A DNA stretch of 64,000 bases from Fidelibacterota bacterium (lineage in GTDB: Bacteria; Fidelibacterota; Marinisomatia; SCGC-AAA003-L08; D37C17). Numbering within the stretch: position 1 is the first letter of the stretch; every line of letters begins with the position of its first letter. This document shows, one piece after another, positions 1 to 9,077 of this stretch. The stretch covers positions 1 to 64,000 of the forward strand of contig SCKP01000002.1 of NCBI GenBank assembly GCA_004124405.1. Reading direction: 5' to 3'. A model generated the notes under the pieces. That model saw only the letters and a program-made list of their open reading frames with translations, was not told where the DNA came from and searched no databases. The position numbers and the translations under genes are program-made.

Positions 1-650
1 CGTACAGCTTCGTCAAGTTGCGTGTCGTTTCCTTCATCATAAAACATACTTGCAACGTATCGAATCGGCCCAACTTCCACCATTGCAAGATTCAATGTGT
101 TTTTCAATTCATATTTGTTATCTGACAACCCATCTATTTCTGATTCTAAGGTCGAAATTTTCGTCTTTAAAACTTCAGTCTCAACATCCTTTTCTCCTAT
201 TTTTGTCAAACCTTTGGTGATTGCACCAAGTTCAATATATCGTAGAAGTGCCTTGTCCAGAATATCGAGTCGTGTCTGATATCGTTTTATTTGTGTATTC
301 TTCTGAACAATCTTGAGATCAATTCTTTCTATCCGTTCTTCCAATAAAGTTGTAGGACTTGATTGTTCAATATGTGCTCGTGCCAAAAATCCAAAAATAC
401 CCAATGATGTAATGAACATCAACACAACTACCGATACTATAAAATAAGATCGAATTGATGCAGGACTCGTTTTCCAATTCTGGAATGTCCACGATGCAAC
501 AACCAGTTTTCCTATTTCAAGGACTACCCCCATAATAGCAATTGCAAGTTTGGCGCCCGCAAAGATTGCCATTAATCCAACTATTGAATAATAAGCTGCA
601 ACTGTAGATATAGCAAGTGCAACCAATAGAGTTAAAAGACCAAAAAACAT
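1..650 (-). CDS. Partial phage-type membrane and coiled-coil protein, C-terminus off the window
   Basis: The minus strand is open from an ATG at 650 down to base 1 without a stop (about 216 residues), so the C-terminus lies outside the window. The first ~85 residues hold three hydrophobic segments (about 3-28, 30-50 and 63-85, the last containing VVVLMFITSLGIFGF and followed by RAHIEQ). The remainder is charged and heptad-like, as in a coiled coil. The layout and the HIEQ stretch resemble an uncharacterised protein of T4-like marine phages; that match is from memory. It lies 6 bases downstream of the phage polymerase end at 657, in the same direction. No function is known to me. It belongs to the foreign end of the window, not to the bacterial chromosome. 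Confidence 0.7.
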   Translation of the reverse strand, partial: MFFGLLTLLVALAISTVAAYYSIVGLMAIFAGAKLAIAIMGVVLEIGKLVVASWTFQNWKTSPASIRSYFIVSVVVLMFITSLGIFGFLARAHIEQSSPTTLLEERIERIDLKIVQKNTQIKRYQTRLDILDKALLRYIELGAITKGLTKIGEKDVETEVLKTKISTLESEIDGLSDNKYELKNTLNLAMVEVGPIRYVASMFYDEGNDTQLDEAV

Positions 651-656
651 TCGTTC

Positions 657-935
657 TCATCCAAAAAAATCTTCAAGTGTTGAAATATGTTCTGTTTGCC
701 ATCCGACTGCTCCCATTACTGAAGACATGGGTTCGATGAATGCTTTTTGAAATTGCAAATCATAATCGATGTATTCCTCCAAACCAAATTCTTTGGGCAA
801 TTGATTAAGAATTGCAATTACTGTATCTCCAACAGGATTTGGTTTCTTGAGATATGCAAATTTAATTTTCTCTCCATCTTTTATAGTAGGATAAGCGTTA
901 AGTAATTTCTTATCTTTCAATAATTTATTATAAAA
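657..935 (-). CDS. C-terminal fragment of T4-type phage DNA polymerase (gp43)
   Basis: About 93 codons ending at a TGA at 657-659. The translation reads like the thumb and tail of family B T4-type DNA polymerases: YPTIKDGEKIKFAYL, then LPKEFGLEEYIDYDLQFQKA, a GAVGW stretch and the terminal LEDFFG. The terminal motif is the kind of tail that docks on the sliding clamp. The frame stays open upstream to 959, and polymerase-like residues (YNKLLKDKKL) continue to roughly 935. The exonuclease, palm and fingers, normally more than 700 residues, are absent because the sequence changes into smc. The TTG at 920 is an internal codon, not a true start. This is a truncated gene, probably from a lytic myovirus. 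Confidence 0.8.
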   Translation of the reverse strand, partial: FYNKLLKDKKLLNAYPTIKDGEKIKFAYLKKPNPVGDTVIAILNQLPKEFGLEEYIDYDLQFQKAFIEPMSSVMGAVGWQTEHISTLEDFFG

Positions 936-958
936 AATAAAATGAAAATCAAAAAATG
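935..958. other. Breakpoint between phage and bacterial sequence
   Basis: An A-rich 24-base stretch separates a phage polymerase that has lost its 5' part (minus strand) from an smc that has lost its 5' part (plus strand). Both reading frames stop resembling their families here. No att-like duplication, tRNA or integrase is visible. A chimeric join formed during amplification or assembly is the simplest explanation; a real recombination cannot be excluded from sequence alone. Confidence 0.65.
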
Positions 959-3808
959 ATTACAATTGAAGTAACCCGTGCAGAAATTCAGCTTATTAAA
1001 ATCAAGAAAAAACCTTTACAAGATAAGTTGGGTGAGATTAAGAGTAAACAGTCCAGTTTGTCTGGTCAAATGAATTTAGATGAAGCTCTCACAGAGCAAG
1101 TTCAATCTCAGTTTGAAAATAAAAAGGGCGAGCTCAGCAAATGTCGAAAAGAGATTTCCTATCTGGAGAATATATTATCTACACTAAATAGCAACTTACT
1201 GGTTTGGGCAGAAAAAATATTGGGAAATGATAATCAGAAACATCATTTTTCCGATGAGTTGAAACATAATGAAGATAGCCTAATAATTTCTGCAATAAAA
1301 ATTGATGAATTGAAATCTAAAAAGAAAAAGTTAATGCCTGAAATTAAAAAGCGTCAAATTGATTTTAAAAGCCGTGAAAAGCAATATCAAAAAGTAAAAG
1401 ATAATTCCGATATTATTCAGAGAAATCAGGAAGAATTAAAAAAGCAAACAGAATCTGTATATTTGAAAATCTGTGAAGAAAAGGGTGTAATAGAAAGGTT
1501 GAAAAATACAATTACAGAAATAGAACAGAATAAAGAAACTATCGATGAAAAAATAGAACATTATAATCAAAAATTAGAAAATTCCAACGCAGATTCAAAT
1601 TTAGCCCGTGCAAATGTAGAAAATCAGGAAAAGAAAAACGGATTACTCAGCTACGAAGTAGCCAGTCTGAAGACTGAACACTCAAAGTTAGAGCAGGATA
1701 TTTTATCTAAAAGAGAAGAGGAAAATATTTTACAATCTAAAATATCCACATTATCCAGCCAAATAGACTTTTACACCAATATTATTGAAAATCATGAGGG
1801 AAAGCCAGCAGGTGTAAAACATATTTTAAGTAATAGTAAAAAGTATCCTTTTGTATTGGGTGTCTTATCTGACGTTATTGAAGTAGCTGATCCCTATCAA
1901 TTAGCGGTTGAGACAGCCCTGGGAGAGTATGGTAACTATTTGGTAGTTGATAGTCAAAAGAATGCTCAAATGCTCATCGCTGAAACAAAAGGTGGCTTAT
2001 CTATTTTTTCGCTGGATAACCTTCCTGAAGTTGCAACAGCTGAAATCCAAAATCATACTGAACTCCTACTAACAAAAATAAATTGCCAGCCTGAATTAGA
2101 AAAATTGCTGCAACTGCTTATTGGTGATGTGTGCATCCTCACTACTCATAAACCAGAACCTTATTTCAGCAATACTAAAATATATAATTGGGTAGATATA
2201 TCTGGCAATTACTTTGCTCATGGATATATTTTTAAATCTTCCGGACATAAATCGGATTCAGTGATAGGGCGGAACCAGAAATTAGAACTGTTAGAAAATG
2301 AGCTTATAAATACTAAAAAGAGTGTAAAAATACTAAACGGTAATTTAAAAGATCTTATAAATAATACCGATATCACCCGCAAGAATTTACAACTTAAAAC
2401 CGATGAATTAGATTCTGCTATACTGAAATTAAATAATTTTGAACAAAAGTTGAAACAACAGGATTATGTTGCAACCCAGCATCAAGAATCAATATTGGAG
2501 TACAAAGAAATTCAGAAAAAGATAGCTTCTCAAATTATTAATTACAACATCAGGCTTAAAACAGCCAAAGATGGTATTCATGATTTAGGGATTGAATACG
2601 AGAAATCATCTAAAGAATATGAAACCTTCCAGGAAAAAATAGCGGAAGATAGATCTACAATCAGAACCCATGAGCAGAATGTACAAGATGCTCGAATTAA
2701 ACTCCTGGAAATTGAAAAAGAAAATGAGGGACTGGAATATCGGATTGATACTTTTATTTCACAGAAGAATGAATTAAAAGTACGCATAAAAAAATATAAT
2801 TCTGAATTGCTGCGCATTGATAATGAGAATAAGAATTTACAAGCATCAATTTCTGATGGAAAAGAAAGACTAATTAATTTATCTCATTCTCTCGATAATA
2901 CTAGTAGAGAAAAGGATGAATTGGAAAAATTTTATAATAAATCATATGCAGAACTTCAACGCCTGCAGTCTGGAATTCGGGAGAGGCAAAAACAGAAGGA
3001 TGAATTTATAAATACTATTCGTGAATATGAAATCACCATTGCTGAAGACAGTAATGAAATAAAGTATCATCATAGTCGAATCAATGAGCTTTATAATGAA
3101 GAATTATCGGATGACCCCATTAGTTTTGATGAAGATGATTTACCGTCCCGAAAAGCTGAGATGGAAAATATCCAGAAAGCCTTAGATCGTATTGGTCCGG
3201 TCAATTTGGCTGTGGCTGAGGAATATGAAAAAGAATCTGAACGGTCTGGCTTTTTAACAGATCAGTATAGCGATTTAGTGCAGTCCGAAAAGACAATTAA
3301 TGAAACCATTGAAAAGTTAGATGGAGAAGCTCAGATAAAATTCATGGATACATTTACAGCCATTCAGGAAAATTTTACCAAGACCTATTCCTCATTTTTT
3401 AGGGGTGGCGAGGGGCATCTTCGACTGGTGTGTGAAGATGACCCTCTGGAAGCAGAAATTGAAATTATTGCCCGTCCCCCTGGTAAAAAGACCCAAACCA
3501 TACGCATGCTCTCTGCCGGCGAAAAAGCCCTTACAGCTATTGCCCTGCTCTTTGCCATTTATCTGGTAAAACCAAGTCCATTTTGTATTTTAGACGAAGT
3601 GGATGCACCCCTGGATGATACTAATATTGCAAAATTTACCAAAGTTTTGAAAGAATTCTCTAAAAAAACCCAGTTTATAGTAGTAACCCATAATAAACTC
3701 ACCATGGAAAAAGCCGATTATATGTATGGCGTAACCCAGGTGGAAGAAGGTGTGAGTAAAATTGTATCTGTGAAATTTAGCAGTGAAAAAGTGAAAGAGT
3801 TTGCTTAA
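956..3808 (+). CDS. smc: Chromosome segregation protein SMC, N-terminal ATPase half missing
   Basis: SMC proteins form the DNA-entrapping ATPase of bacterial condensin with ScpA and ScpB. This 950-residue frame has long coiled coils (about 5-275 and 440-740) around a hinge (about 280-440, with PFVLGVLSDVIEV and ETALGEYGNYLVV). It also has the C-terminal head, with signature LSAGEKALTAIALLFAIY (about 852) and Walker B FCILDEVDAPLDD. Complete bacterial SMCs are near 1170-1190 residues. Here the first ~220 residues, including Walker A, are gone. An in-frame stop lies just upstream at 938-940, and family resemblance begins within the first few codons. The ATG at 956 is therefore probably an internal codon of a gene cut at the phage junction. 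comF follows after 29 bases. Confidence 0.92.
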   Translation: MITIEVTRAEIQLIKIKKKPLQDKLGEIKSKQSSLSGQMNLDEALTEQVQSQFENKKGELSKCRKEISYLENILSTLNSNLLVWAEKILGNDNQKHHFSDELKHNEDSLIISAIKIDELKSKKKKLMPEIKKRQIDFKSREKQYQKVKDNSDIIQRNQEELKKQTESVYLKICEEKGVIERLKNTITEIEQNKETIDEKIEHYNQKLENSNADSNLARANVENQEKKNGLLSYEVASLKTEHSKLEQDILSKREEENILQSKISTLSSQIDFYTNIIENHEGKPAGVKHILSNSKKYPFVLGVLSDVIEVADPYQLAVETALGEYGNYLVVDSQKNAQMLIAETKGGLSIFSLDNLPEVATAEIQNHTELLLTKINCQPELEKLLQLLIGDVCILTTHKPEPYFSNTKIYNWVDISGNYFAHGYIFKSSGHKSDSVIGRNQKLELLENELINTKKSVKILNGNLKDLINNTDITRKNLQLKTDELDSAILKLNNFEQKLKQQDYVATQHQESILEYKEIQKKIASQIINYNIRLKTAKDGIHDLGIEYEKSSKEYETFQEKIAEDRSTIRTHEQNVQDARIKLLEIEKENEGLEYRIDTFISQKNELKVRIKKYNSELLRIDNENKNLQASISDGKERLINLSHSLDNTSREKDELEKFYNKSYAELQRLQSGIRERQKQKDEFINTIREYEITIAEDSNEIKYHHSRINELYNEELSDDPISFDEDDLPSRKAEMENIQKALDRIGPVNLAVAEEYEKESERSGFLTDQYSDLVQSEKTINETIEKLDGEAQIKFMDTFTAIQENFTKTYSSFFRGGEGHLRLVCEDDPLEAEIEIIARPPGKKTQTIRMLSAGEKALTAIALLFAIYLVKPSPFCILDEVDAPLDDTNIAKFTKVLKEFSKKTQFIVVTHNKLTMEKADYMYGVTQVEEGVSKIVSVKFSSEKVKEFA

Positions 3809-3837
3809 TACAAATGAATTAAAATAGTACAAATTAT

Positions 3838-4515
3838 ATGCATTCCCTCCTAGAATCATTTGAACAATTTATTTATCCCCAATATTGTAATACTTGTGAT
3901 ACTCCATTATCGGAAGTAGAACAATTGTTCTGCTCAAAATGTAGAGTAAATGATATTCAATTCAGTAAATTAGGAAATTGGGTTCGGCAACTCAAAACGC
4001 ATAAAAACCTGGATTATGCACATTCCTTTTATTGGTTTGGTGAGGTTATTCAAGCCTACATTCATCATTTAAAATATTCTGGTTGGGATACTTTTTTACC
4101 TCGACTCATTAATAATGCCATCAGGGAATCTGAATTGCCCAAACAAGCAACAGAAGCGGTATTGATTCCAATTCCACTTCATAGGGTGCGACAGCGGGAC
4201 CGTGGCTTTAACCAGGCAATGGTGATTGCAAAAGAATTAGCTCAGCAATGGAATCTAAAGTTAGATGATAAAATGTTGAAGCGGGAAAAATATACGCAAT
4301 CACAAACAAAGCTGAGTATTATTGAAAGACAGAAAAATATGTATATGGCATTTCATATGCTCAAAGATGCTCCTAAAGCTGTGTTATTAATAGATGATGT
4401 ACTCACAACTGGTTCAACAGTGGATGCATGCGCAAAGCAATTACGGGAAAGGGGCAGCACCTGGGTTGGCGTAGTTACATTAGCAACTCCAAAAATAAAG
4501 AAAATATATAGATAA
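3838..4515 (+). CDS. comF: ComF family phosphoribosyltransferase-like protein
   Basis: 225 residues, the usual ComF length. The N-terminus has a four-cysteine zinc site (C17, C20, C32, C35). The C-terminal part carries a type I phosphoribosyltransferase PRPP loop, VLLIDDVLTTGSTV. The middle contains the conserved RDRGFNQA stretch. ComF proteins are needed for DNA uptake during competence in several bacteria; the biochemical role is not settled, and other family members may act in nucleotide salvage. No other competence gene is next to it. It lies between smc and pgk, 29 bases after smc and 48 before pgk. Confidence 0.9.
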   Translation: MHSLLESFEQFIYPQYCNTCDTPLSEVEQLFCSKCRVNDIQFSKLGNWVRQLKTHKNLDYAHSFYWFGEVIQAYIHHLKYSGWDTFLPRLINNAIRESELPKQATEAVLIPIPLHRVRQRDRGFNQAMVIAKELAQQWNLKLDDKMLKREKYTQSQTKLSIIERQKNMYMAFHMLKDAPKAVLLIDDVLTTGSTVDACAKQLRERGSTWVGVVTLATPKIKKIYR

Positions 4516-4563
4516 AAAGTTCCTAACTTTTGTAATTTCCCGGTCTGTTTATCAGTCTAAAAT

Positions 4564-5754
4564 ATGAAAAATATTACAGAATTAGAATTAAATGGAAAAC
4601 GGGTACTCATTCGAGTGGACTTCAATGTTCCTCTAAATGGAGGAATTGTATTGGATGATTTCCGGGTAAGAGCCAGTTTACCAACTATAAAACATTGCTT
4701 GAATGAAGGTGCTTCGGTTATATTAATGTCGCATTTGGGTCGCCCAAATGGTGAGATTGTGCCAGAAATGAGTCTTGATCCTGTAGTATTTTGTTTGGAA
4801 GATTTACTTGATAGGGAGGTCATGTTCTCAGAGGATTGTATTTCAGATGATGCCATTGGGCTTAGTCAGCAAATGCTTCCTCGGGAGGTTCATCTTTTGG
4901 AAAACCTCAGGTTTCACAAAGGTGAATCAGAAAATGATCCTGTATTTAGCGCTTATCTTGCCGAGCATGCTGTTATTTATATTAATGACGCATTTGGAAC
5001 TGCCCATCGTTCTCATGCCTCCAATGTAGGTGTATCCGCAATAATAAATGAAACTGCCATTGGTTTTTTGATGGAAAAAGAATTAAAATATCTGGGTGAC
5101 GCAATGAAATCTCCTGAGCAGCCATGCGTTGTAATTTTAGGTGGCGCTAAAATTGATGATAAAATTACCCTCATTCACAATTTGATGGAAAAGGCAGATA
5201 CTATTCTAATTGGCGGAGCCATGGCATTCACATTTCTAAAAGTACTGGGTAAAAATGTAGGGGCTTCCTTAATTGATGAGGACCATATCAATACTGCAGA
5301 AGATATTCTAACTCTCGCTGATAAAACCAATACAAAAATTGTTCTCCCTGTTGATGTAGTGGCAGGTCTAAAATTATCTAACGATGCTACCTGGAGAATT
5401 TCCAATTTGGATAACCTGCAAACTGGTGAGGCCGGCTACGATATTGGTCCGGAAACTACCATGGCATTTGAAATGCTCTTATCCAATGCTAAAACTATAT
5501 TTTGGAATGGCCCCTTAGGTGTAAGTGAAATCCCCGCTTTTTCAACCGGGACCCAGGCAATCGCATCTGCTGTTATAGCCCAGACGGAAAAAGGTGCAAT
5601 ATCCATAATCGGCGGAGGAGATACGGCATTGGCGCTAAAAAAGTATGGACTAGAAGGGGGATTTACACATATTTCCACTGGTGGTGGCGCTTCCCTGCAA
5701 TTGATGAGCGGTAAACAACTTCCGGCATTAGAGGCACTTCAGGAGTATGCGTAG
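4564..5754 (+). CDS. pgk: Phosphoglycerate kinase
   Basis: Catalyses transfer of phosphate between 1,3-bisphosphoglycerate and ADP in glycolysis and gluconeogenesis, in the cytoplasm. 396 residues, normal for the family. Substrate-binding motifs are present: RVDFNVP (R17, D19), SHLGRP and ENLRFHKGE. The nucleotide side is also intact: GGAKIDDK, FWNGPLG, GGGDTA and STGGGASL. The 3' end overlaps tpiA by 8 bases, so the two glycolytic genes are probably translationally coupled, an arrangement common in bacteria. Nothing is missing. Confidence 0.98.
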   Translation: MKNITELELNGKRVLIRVDFNVPLNGGIVLDDFRVRASLPTIKHCLNEGASVILMSHLGRPNGEIVPEMSLDPVVFCLEDLLDREVMFSEDCISDDAIGLSQQMLPREVHLLENLRFHKGESENDPVFSAYLAEHAVIYINDAFGTAHRSHASNVGVSAIINETAIGFLMEKELKYLGDAMKSPEQPCVVILGGAKIDDKITLIHNLMEKADTILIGGAMAFTFLKVLGKNVGASLIDEDHINTAEDILTLADKTNTKIVLPVDVVAGLKLSNDATWRISNLDNLQTGEAGYDIGPETTMAFEMLLSNAKTIFWNGPLGVSEIPAFSTGTQAIASAVIAQTEKGAISIIGGGDTALALKKYGLEGGFTHISTGGGASLQLMSGKQLPALEALQEYA

Positions 5755-6496
5755 AATACGATATTGTGTGGCAAATTGGAAAATGAATTTTAACTGTTCT
5801 GAAACTAAATCATTTCTTGAAAACTGGGAAAAAAAAGATTTGATTAATAAGGAAGTTAAAACTATTTTTTGCCCGTCATTCACTGAACTGAATACTACTG
5901 CAAAACTGCTCCAAAATTCGAATTCTGAATTGGGAGCCCAAAATGTATATTATGAATCCAATGGCGCTTATACCGGGGAAATATCATGCAGAATGTTGAA
6001 AGAATTAGGATGCCAGTGGGTGATCATTGGGCATTCCGAACGCAGATCTATTTTTGGTGAAACAGATGAAATGGTATGTAATAAACTGGATAAATTAACA
6101 TCTGAAAATATGTACCCTATTGTCTGTATTGGAGAAACAAAAGTTGAGCGGGAAAATGGGAAAACAGAAGAAGTGCTTTCCCGGCAATTATCAGTGGCTT
6201 TTGAAAATCAAAAGGGGAAAAATATAGAAAATATTATCGTTGCTTATGAACCGGTCTGGGCAATTGGTACTGGAATTACAGCTACTAATGATATGATATC
6301 AGAAACACATCAATGTATTAGAAACATTTTTAGTACAAATGGTTTTAATGGAAGTAATATTTCCATTTTATATGGTGGCAGTGTAACAAATGAAAACGCA
6401 GCTGAGTTATCAGGAATAACGGATGTTGATGGTTTTTTAGTAGGTGGTGCATCGTTGGATGTGAACAAGTTTTATGCAATTTATAATCAACTTTAA
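5747..6496 (+). CDS. tpiA: Triosephosphate isomerase
   Basis: Interconverts dihydroxyacetone phosphate and glyceraldehyde 3-phosphate. 249 residues with the full active site: N10 and K12 in ANWKMN, electrophilic H96 in IIGHSERR, catalytic base E168 in AYEPVWAIGTG, and the phosphate-binding YGGSV and GFLVGGASL loops. It starts inside the end of pgk (8-base overlap) and is followed 12 bases later by secG, whose strong AAGGAG site overlaps the tpiA stop region. pgk, tpiA and secG look like one transcription unit that continues into tRNA-Leu. Confidence 0.98.
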   Translation: MRRIRYCVANWKMNFNCSETKSFLENWEKKDLINKEVKTIFCPSFTELNTTAKLLQNSNSELGAQNVYYESNGAYTGEISCRMLKELGCQWVIIGHSERRSIFGETDEMVCNKLDKLTSENMYPIVCIGETKVERENGKTEEVLSRQLSVAFENQKGKNIENIIVAYEPVWAIGTGITATNDMISETHQCIRNIFSTNGFNGSNISILYGGSVTNENAAELSGITDVDGFLVGGASLDVNKFYAIYNQL

Positions 6497-6508
6497 GGAG
6501 AAATAATA

Positions 6509-6886
6509 ATGTTATATGGAATAGCAATCTTTGTCTTTGTCTTGGTTTGTTTAATGTTAATGGGAATTATTCTATTACAATCCAGTAAAACGGGTGGAAT
6601 GGGTACAGCCATGGGTGGACAAGCAATTAATACGGCATTTGGTGGTCATGGAGCTGATAAACTTCTGGTTAAAATTACCAGTGGATTGGCTGTTGCTTTC
6701 ATGGTTTTGGCAATCACAATTGGAATGATGGATAATCCTGCTTCTCGGATTGATTTTAGTAATAAACCCACTCTTAGCCGTCATGAAGGATCTGGGAATA
6801 CTTCACCTGCACCAGCAATTGATCTACAGCCCATTGAAAAGGCCGCGCCTTTTGAAGCACCTACCGGAAACGACGATAGCAAATAA
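6509..6886 (+). CDS. secG: Protein translocase subunit SecG
   Basis: Small inner-membrane partner of SecYE. Two hydrophobic helices (about 2-22 and 50-71) flank the conserved cytosolic loop LLQSSKTGGMGTAMGG. 125 residues, with a Pro/Ala-rich, charged C-terminal extension beyond the second helix, which is not unusual in this group. An AAGGAG ribosome site precedes the ATG by about 8 bases. Placement after tpiA and before a tRNA-Leu gene is a common bacterial arrangement. The tRNA begins only 9 bases after the stop, so it is probably co-transcribed and released by processing. Confidence 0.95.
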   Translation: MLYGIAIFVFVLVCLMLMGIILLQSSKTGGMGTAMGGQAINTAFGGHGADKLLVKITSGLAVAFMVLAITIGMMDNPASRIDFSNKPTLSRHEGSGNTSPAPAIDLQPIEKAAPFEAPTGNDDSK

Positions 6887-6895
6887 TCTAAAATC

Positions 6896-6979
6896 GCTGA
6901 AGTGGTGGAACTGGTAGACACGCTGTCTTGAGGGGGCAGTGGGGGAAACTCTGTGTGGGTTCGAGTCCCACCTTCAGCA
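6896..6979 (+). tRNA. tRNA-Leu (anticodon GAG)
   Basis: Class II tRNA with a long variable arm. Acceptor strands GCTGAAG and CTTCAGC pair fully, and A6979 is the discriminator. The anticodon stem CTGTC/GGCAG encloses loop TTGAGGG, giving GAG. The variable arm GGGGGAAACTCT and T-arm TGGGTTCGAGTCCCA are normal. The 3' CCA is not encoded (the sequence continues ACGG), so CCA must be added after transcription. Confidence 0.95.
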
Positions 6980-7000
6980 CGGCTATTCTATTAGAATAAA

Positions 7001-8302
7001 ATGAGAAAAAATATGCAAAATACCATTCTACTCTGTGTAATCATCGGTTTCACCAATTTATTTGGAACTGCAGAAGATCATATATCTTCAATTCAGTCAT
7101 CAATTGATAATGGTGATTATTTGGTGGCAAATGAAATATTTGACACAGCCATTACAGAATACGATGCAAATGCAGGATTATACTTTATTGGTGGAACTGT
7201 TGCTGTTAAGCTTGACAAACTTGATGATGCTAATAAACATTTTATAAAGGCCATCGAATTAGATAATAAAAATGAGTATTATCGATTAGAGCAGGAAAAA
7301 TTATCTGAATTAAAAAATGGCATGACAAATGCTCGAAAAACCTATGATAGCGGCATGATAGATGATGCTATAATTGATTATGAAAAATTAACCACAGCTT
7401 TTTCTAAACATGCCATTGTCTTTTATAACCTGGGTCGTGTATATAAAATTAATAAAGAATATGATTCAGCTGTAAAAAACTATAAAAGGGCTATGGTAAT
7501 AAATCCATTTGAGAAGAAATATTCTCTTGCTATTACAGCAATTGCACAGGAAATGGCAAAAGCAGGTGATACAGAATATCGTAGGCAAGAATTTGATTCT
7601 GCCATAGAAAATTATAAAAATGCAATACAATATTCTCCAGATTATACTACTGCTTATTTCAAACTTGCCCGAACCTATTTTAAAATGAAGGATTATGAAA
7701 ATGCAAAAATATATTTAGAACAGAATCTTGCAGTTGATCCCAATCAGGAGCATTCTGAAAAAATGCTTGGAGATATTTACCGAGTGACTGGTGAATCAGA
7801 AAAAGCAATTGAGCATTACAATCTGGCAATATCCTTTAATGGTAATTATCATCAAGCTTACTATTCTCTGGGTACAATTCTACTTTCAAATGGTGATTTG
7901 GAGAATGCTAAAATTGCTCTGAAATCTGCCCTGCAGCTGGATTCCAGTTATGCCAAAGCATACGGTGCTTTGGGAACTGTAGAACAAGAATTGGGTGAAT
8001 TTGATTTGGCCATAGATAATTTTATTAAAGCTACAAATTTAGATGCTAAATCCTATAAAATTCATTATCGTCTGGCGAGTGTTTACAACATTCAAAAACA
8101 ACACGAAAATGCCAAGAAATCTGCTAAAGAATGTTTGAATATAAAACGGAATTTTGCTCCGGCTTATTTTGAACTGGGTATTTCTGAAAAAGCACTTGGA
8201 AATAAAGTTGCCGCCACAGATGCTTTTGAAAAAGCAAAGAAAGATAAGAATTGGAGGAAATCTGCTCAATTTGAACTTGATATGTTGAGTAAGGGATTTT
8301 GA
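7001..8302 (+). CDS. Exported tetratricopeptide-repeat protein
   Basis: 433 residues. The N-terminus has a basic start and hydrophobic stretch (NTILLCVIIGFTNLFG) ending near an Ala, consistent with a signal peptide. The rest is a run of about ten TPR units, recognisable by repeating YYNLGRVY, AYFKLARTY, AYYSLGT and AYGALGT cores spaced about 34 residues apart. This suggests a periplasmic protein-interaction scaffold. No enzymatic domain is visible. A second ATG at 7013 would give an equally good signal peptide. It follows tRNA-Leu by 21 bases and is closed by a strong terminator at 8353, so it ends the pgk-tpiA-secG-tRNA unit or is monocistronic. Function unknown. Confidence 0.85.
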   Translation: MRKNMQNTILLCVIIGFTNLFGTAEDHISSIQSSIDNGDYLVANEIFDTAITEYDANAGLYFIGGTVAVKLDKLDDANKHFIKAIELDNKNEYYRLEQEKLSELKNGMTNARKTYDSGMIDDAIIDYEKLTTAFSKHAIVFYNLGRVYKINKEYDSAVKNYKRAMVINPFEKKYSLAITAIAQEMAKAGDTEYRRQEFDSAIENYKNAIQYSPDYTTAYFKLARTYFKMKDYENAKIYLEQNLAVDPNQEHSEKMLGDIYRVTGESEKAIEHYNLAISFNGNYHQAYYSLGTILLSNGDLENAKIALKSALQLDSSYAKAYGALGTVEQELGEFDLAIDNFIKATNLDAKSYKIHYRLASVYNIQKQHENAKKSAKECLNIKRNFAPAYFELGISEKALGNKVAATDAFEKAKKDKNWRKSAQFELDMLSKGF

Positions 8303-8352
8303 TTAATTTTACACATGATATACTAAATTACGGTGAGAATAATTATCGGAAT

Positions 8353-8380
8353 AAAGGGACATTATCAATGTCCTTTTTTA
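8353..8380 (+). terminator. Rho-independent terminator after the TPR gene
   Basis: Stem GGACAT (8357-8362) and ATGTCC (8368-8373) with loop TATCA, extended by A-T pairs and followed by a run of T. It lies 50 bases after the stop of the TPR gene and 14 before the next start. Confidence 0.85.
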
Positions 8381-8393
8381 ATTATTTTATAAG

Positions 8394-9077
8394 ATGATTA
8401 AAGCTGTAATATTTGACTTAGATAATACTCTTTTGGATTTTATGAATATGAAATCCAAGGCGGTGGAAGCTGCGGTCCATGGAATGATAGAAGCTGGTTT
8501 TCAAATGGATAAAGATACTGCCTGTAAAAAAATATATTCAATTTACGAATCTAAAGGATGGGAATATCAGGAAGTATTTGATGATTTTATCCGGACAGAA
8601 TTGGGTAAACTTGATTACAAAATATTAGCTTCCGGAATAGTAGCATATAGAAAAGCAAAAGAAGCCTCATTAATTTTATATCCCAACGTGAATAGTACTT
8701 TGATCACTCTCTCAAAATGGGGATTGAAGTTAGGTGTGGTATCCGATGCACCCAGTCGTGAGGCATGGATGCGGATTTGTTCCGTAAACTTGCATCATAT
8801 TTTCGATGCTGTTGTTACATTCCAGGATACAGGAATGCATAAACCTTCTCCCGAGCCATTTGAGAAAATTTCGTCACTTTTGGATATTCCACCTGAAAAT
8901 TCACTCATGGTTGGAGATTGGCCTGAGCGGGATGTAATCGGTGCAAAAAAATTAGGAATGAAAACTGCTTTTGCTAAATATGGAGATGTTTTTGGTACTG
9001 AAGAATCCGGAGCAGATTACGATATTTTAAATGTGAAAGAAGTATTGTCCATAGTAAAAAAAGAAAACCAGGTATGA
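8394..9077 (+). CDS. HAD family hydrolase (phosphatase)
   Basis: 227-residue haloacid dehalogenase superfamily protein. Motif I FDLDNTLLDF carries nucleophile D8 and acid D10. Motif II is in VVSDAPS, motif III Lys in GMHKPSPEPF, and motif IV in VGDWPERDVIGAKKLGM. A helical cap sits between motifs I and II, as in the subclass I (YjjG/Gph-like) phosphatases that act on small phosphorylated metabolites. The substrate cannot be told from sequence. It overlaps acpS by four bases (ATGA) and opens a tightly coupled set acpS-nnr-vanZ-recN-murA after a terminator. Confidence 0.9.
   Translation: MIKAVIFDLDNTLLDFMNMKSKAVEAAVHGMIEAGFQMDKDTACKKIYSIYESKGWEYQEVFDDFIRTELGKLDYKILASGIVAYRKAKEASLILYPNVNSTLITLSKWGLKLGVVSDAPSREAWMRICSVNLHHIFDAVVTFQDTGMHKPSPEPFEKISSLLDIPPENSLMVGDWPERDVIGAKKLGMKTAFAKYGDVFGTEESGADYDILNVKEVLSIVKKENQV

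Noticed and set aside
1-935. Prophage or integrated element
   Set aside because: Only two phage genes are seen, both cut, with no integrase, attachment repeats or tRNA target; T4-like phages do not usually integrate. A chimeric join explains it better.
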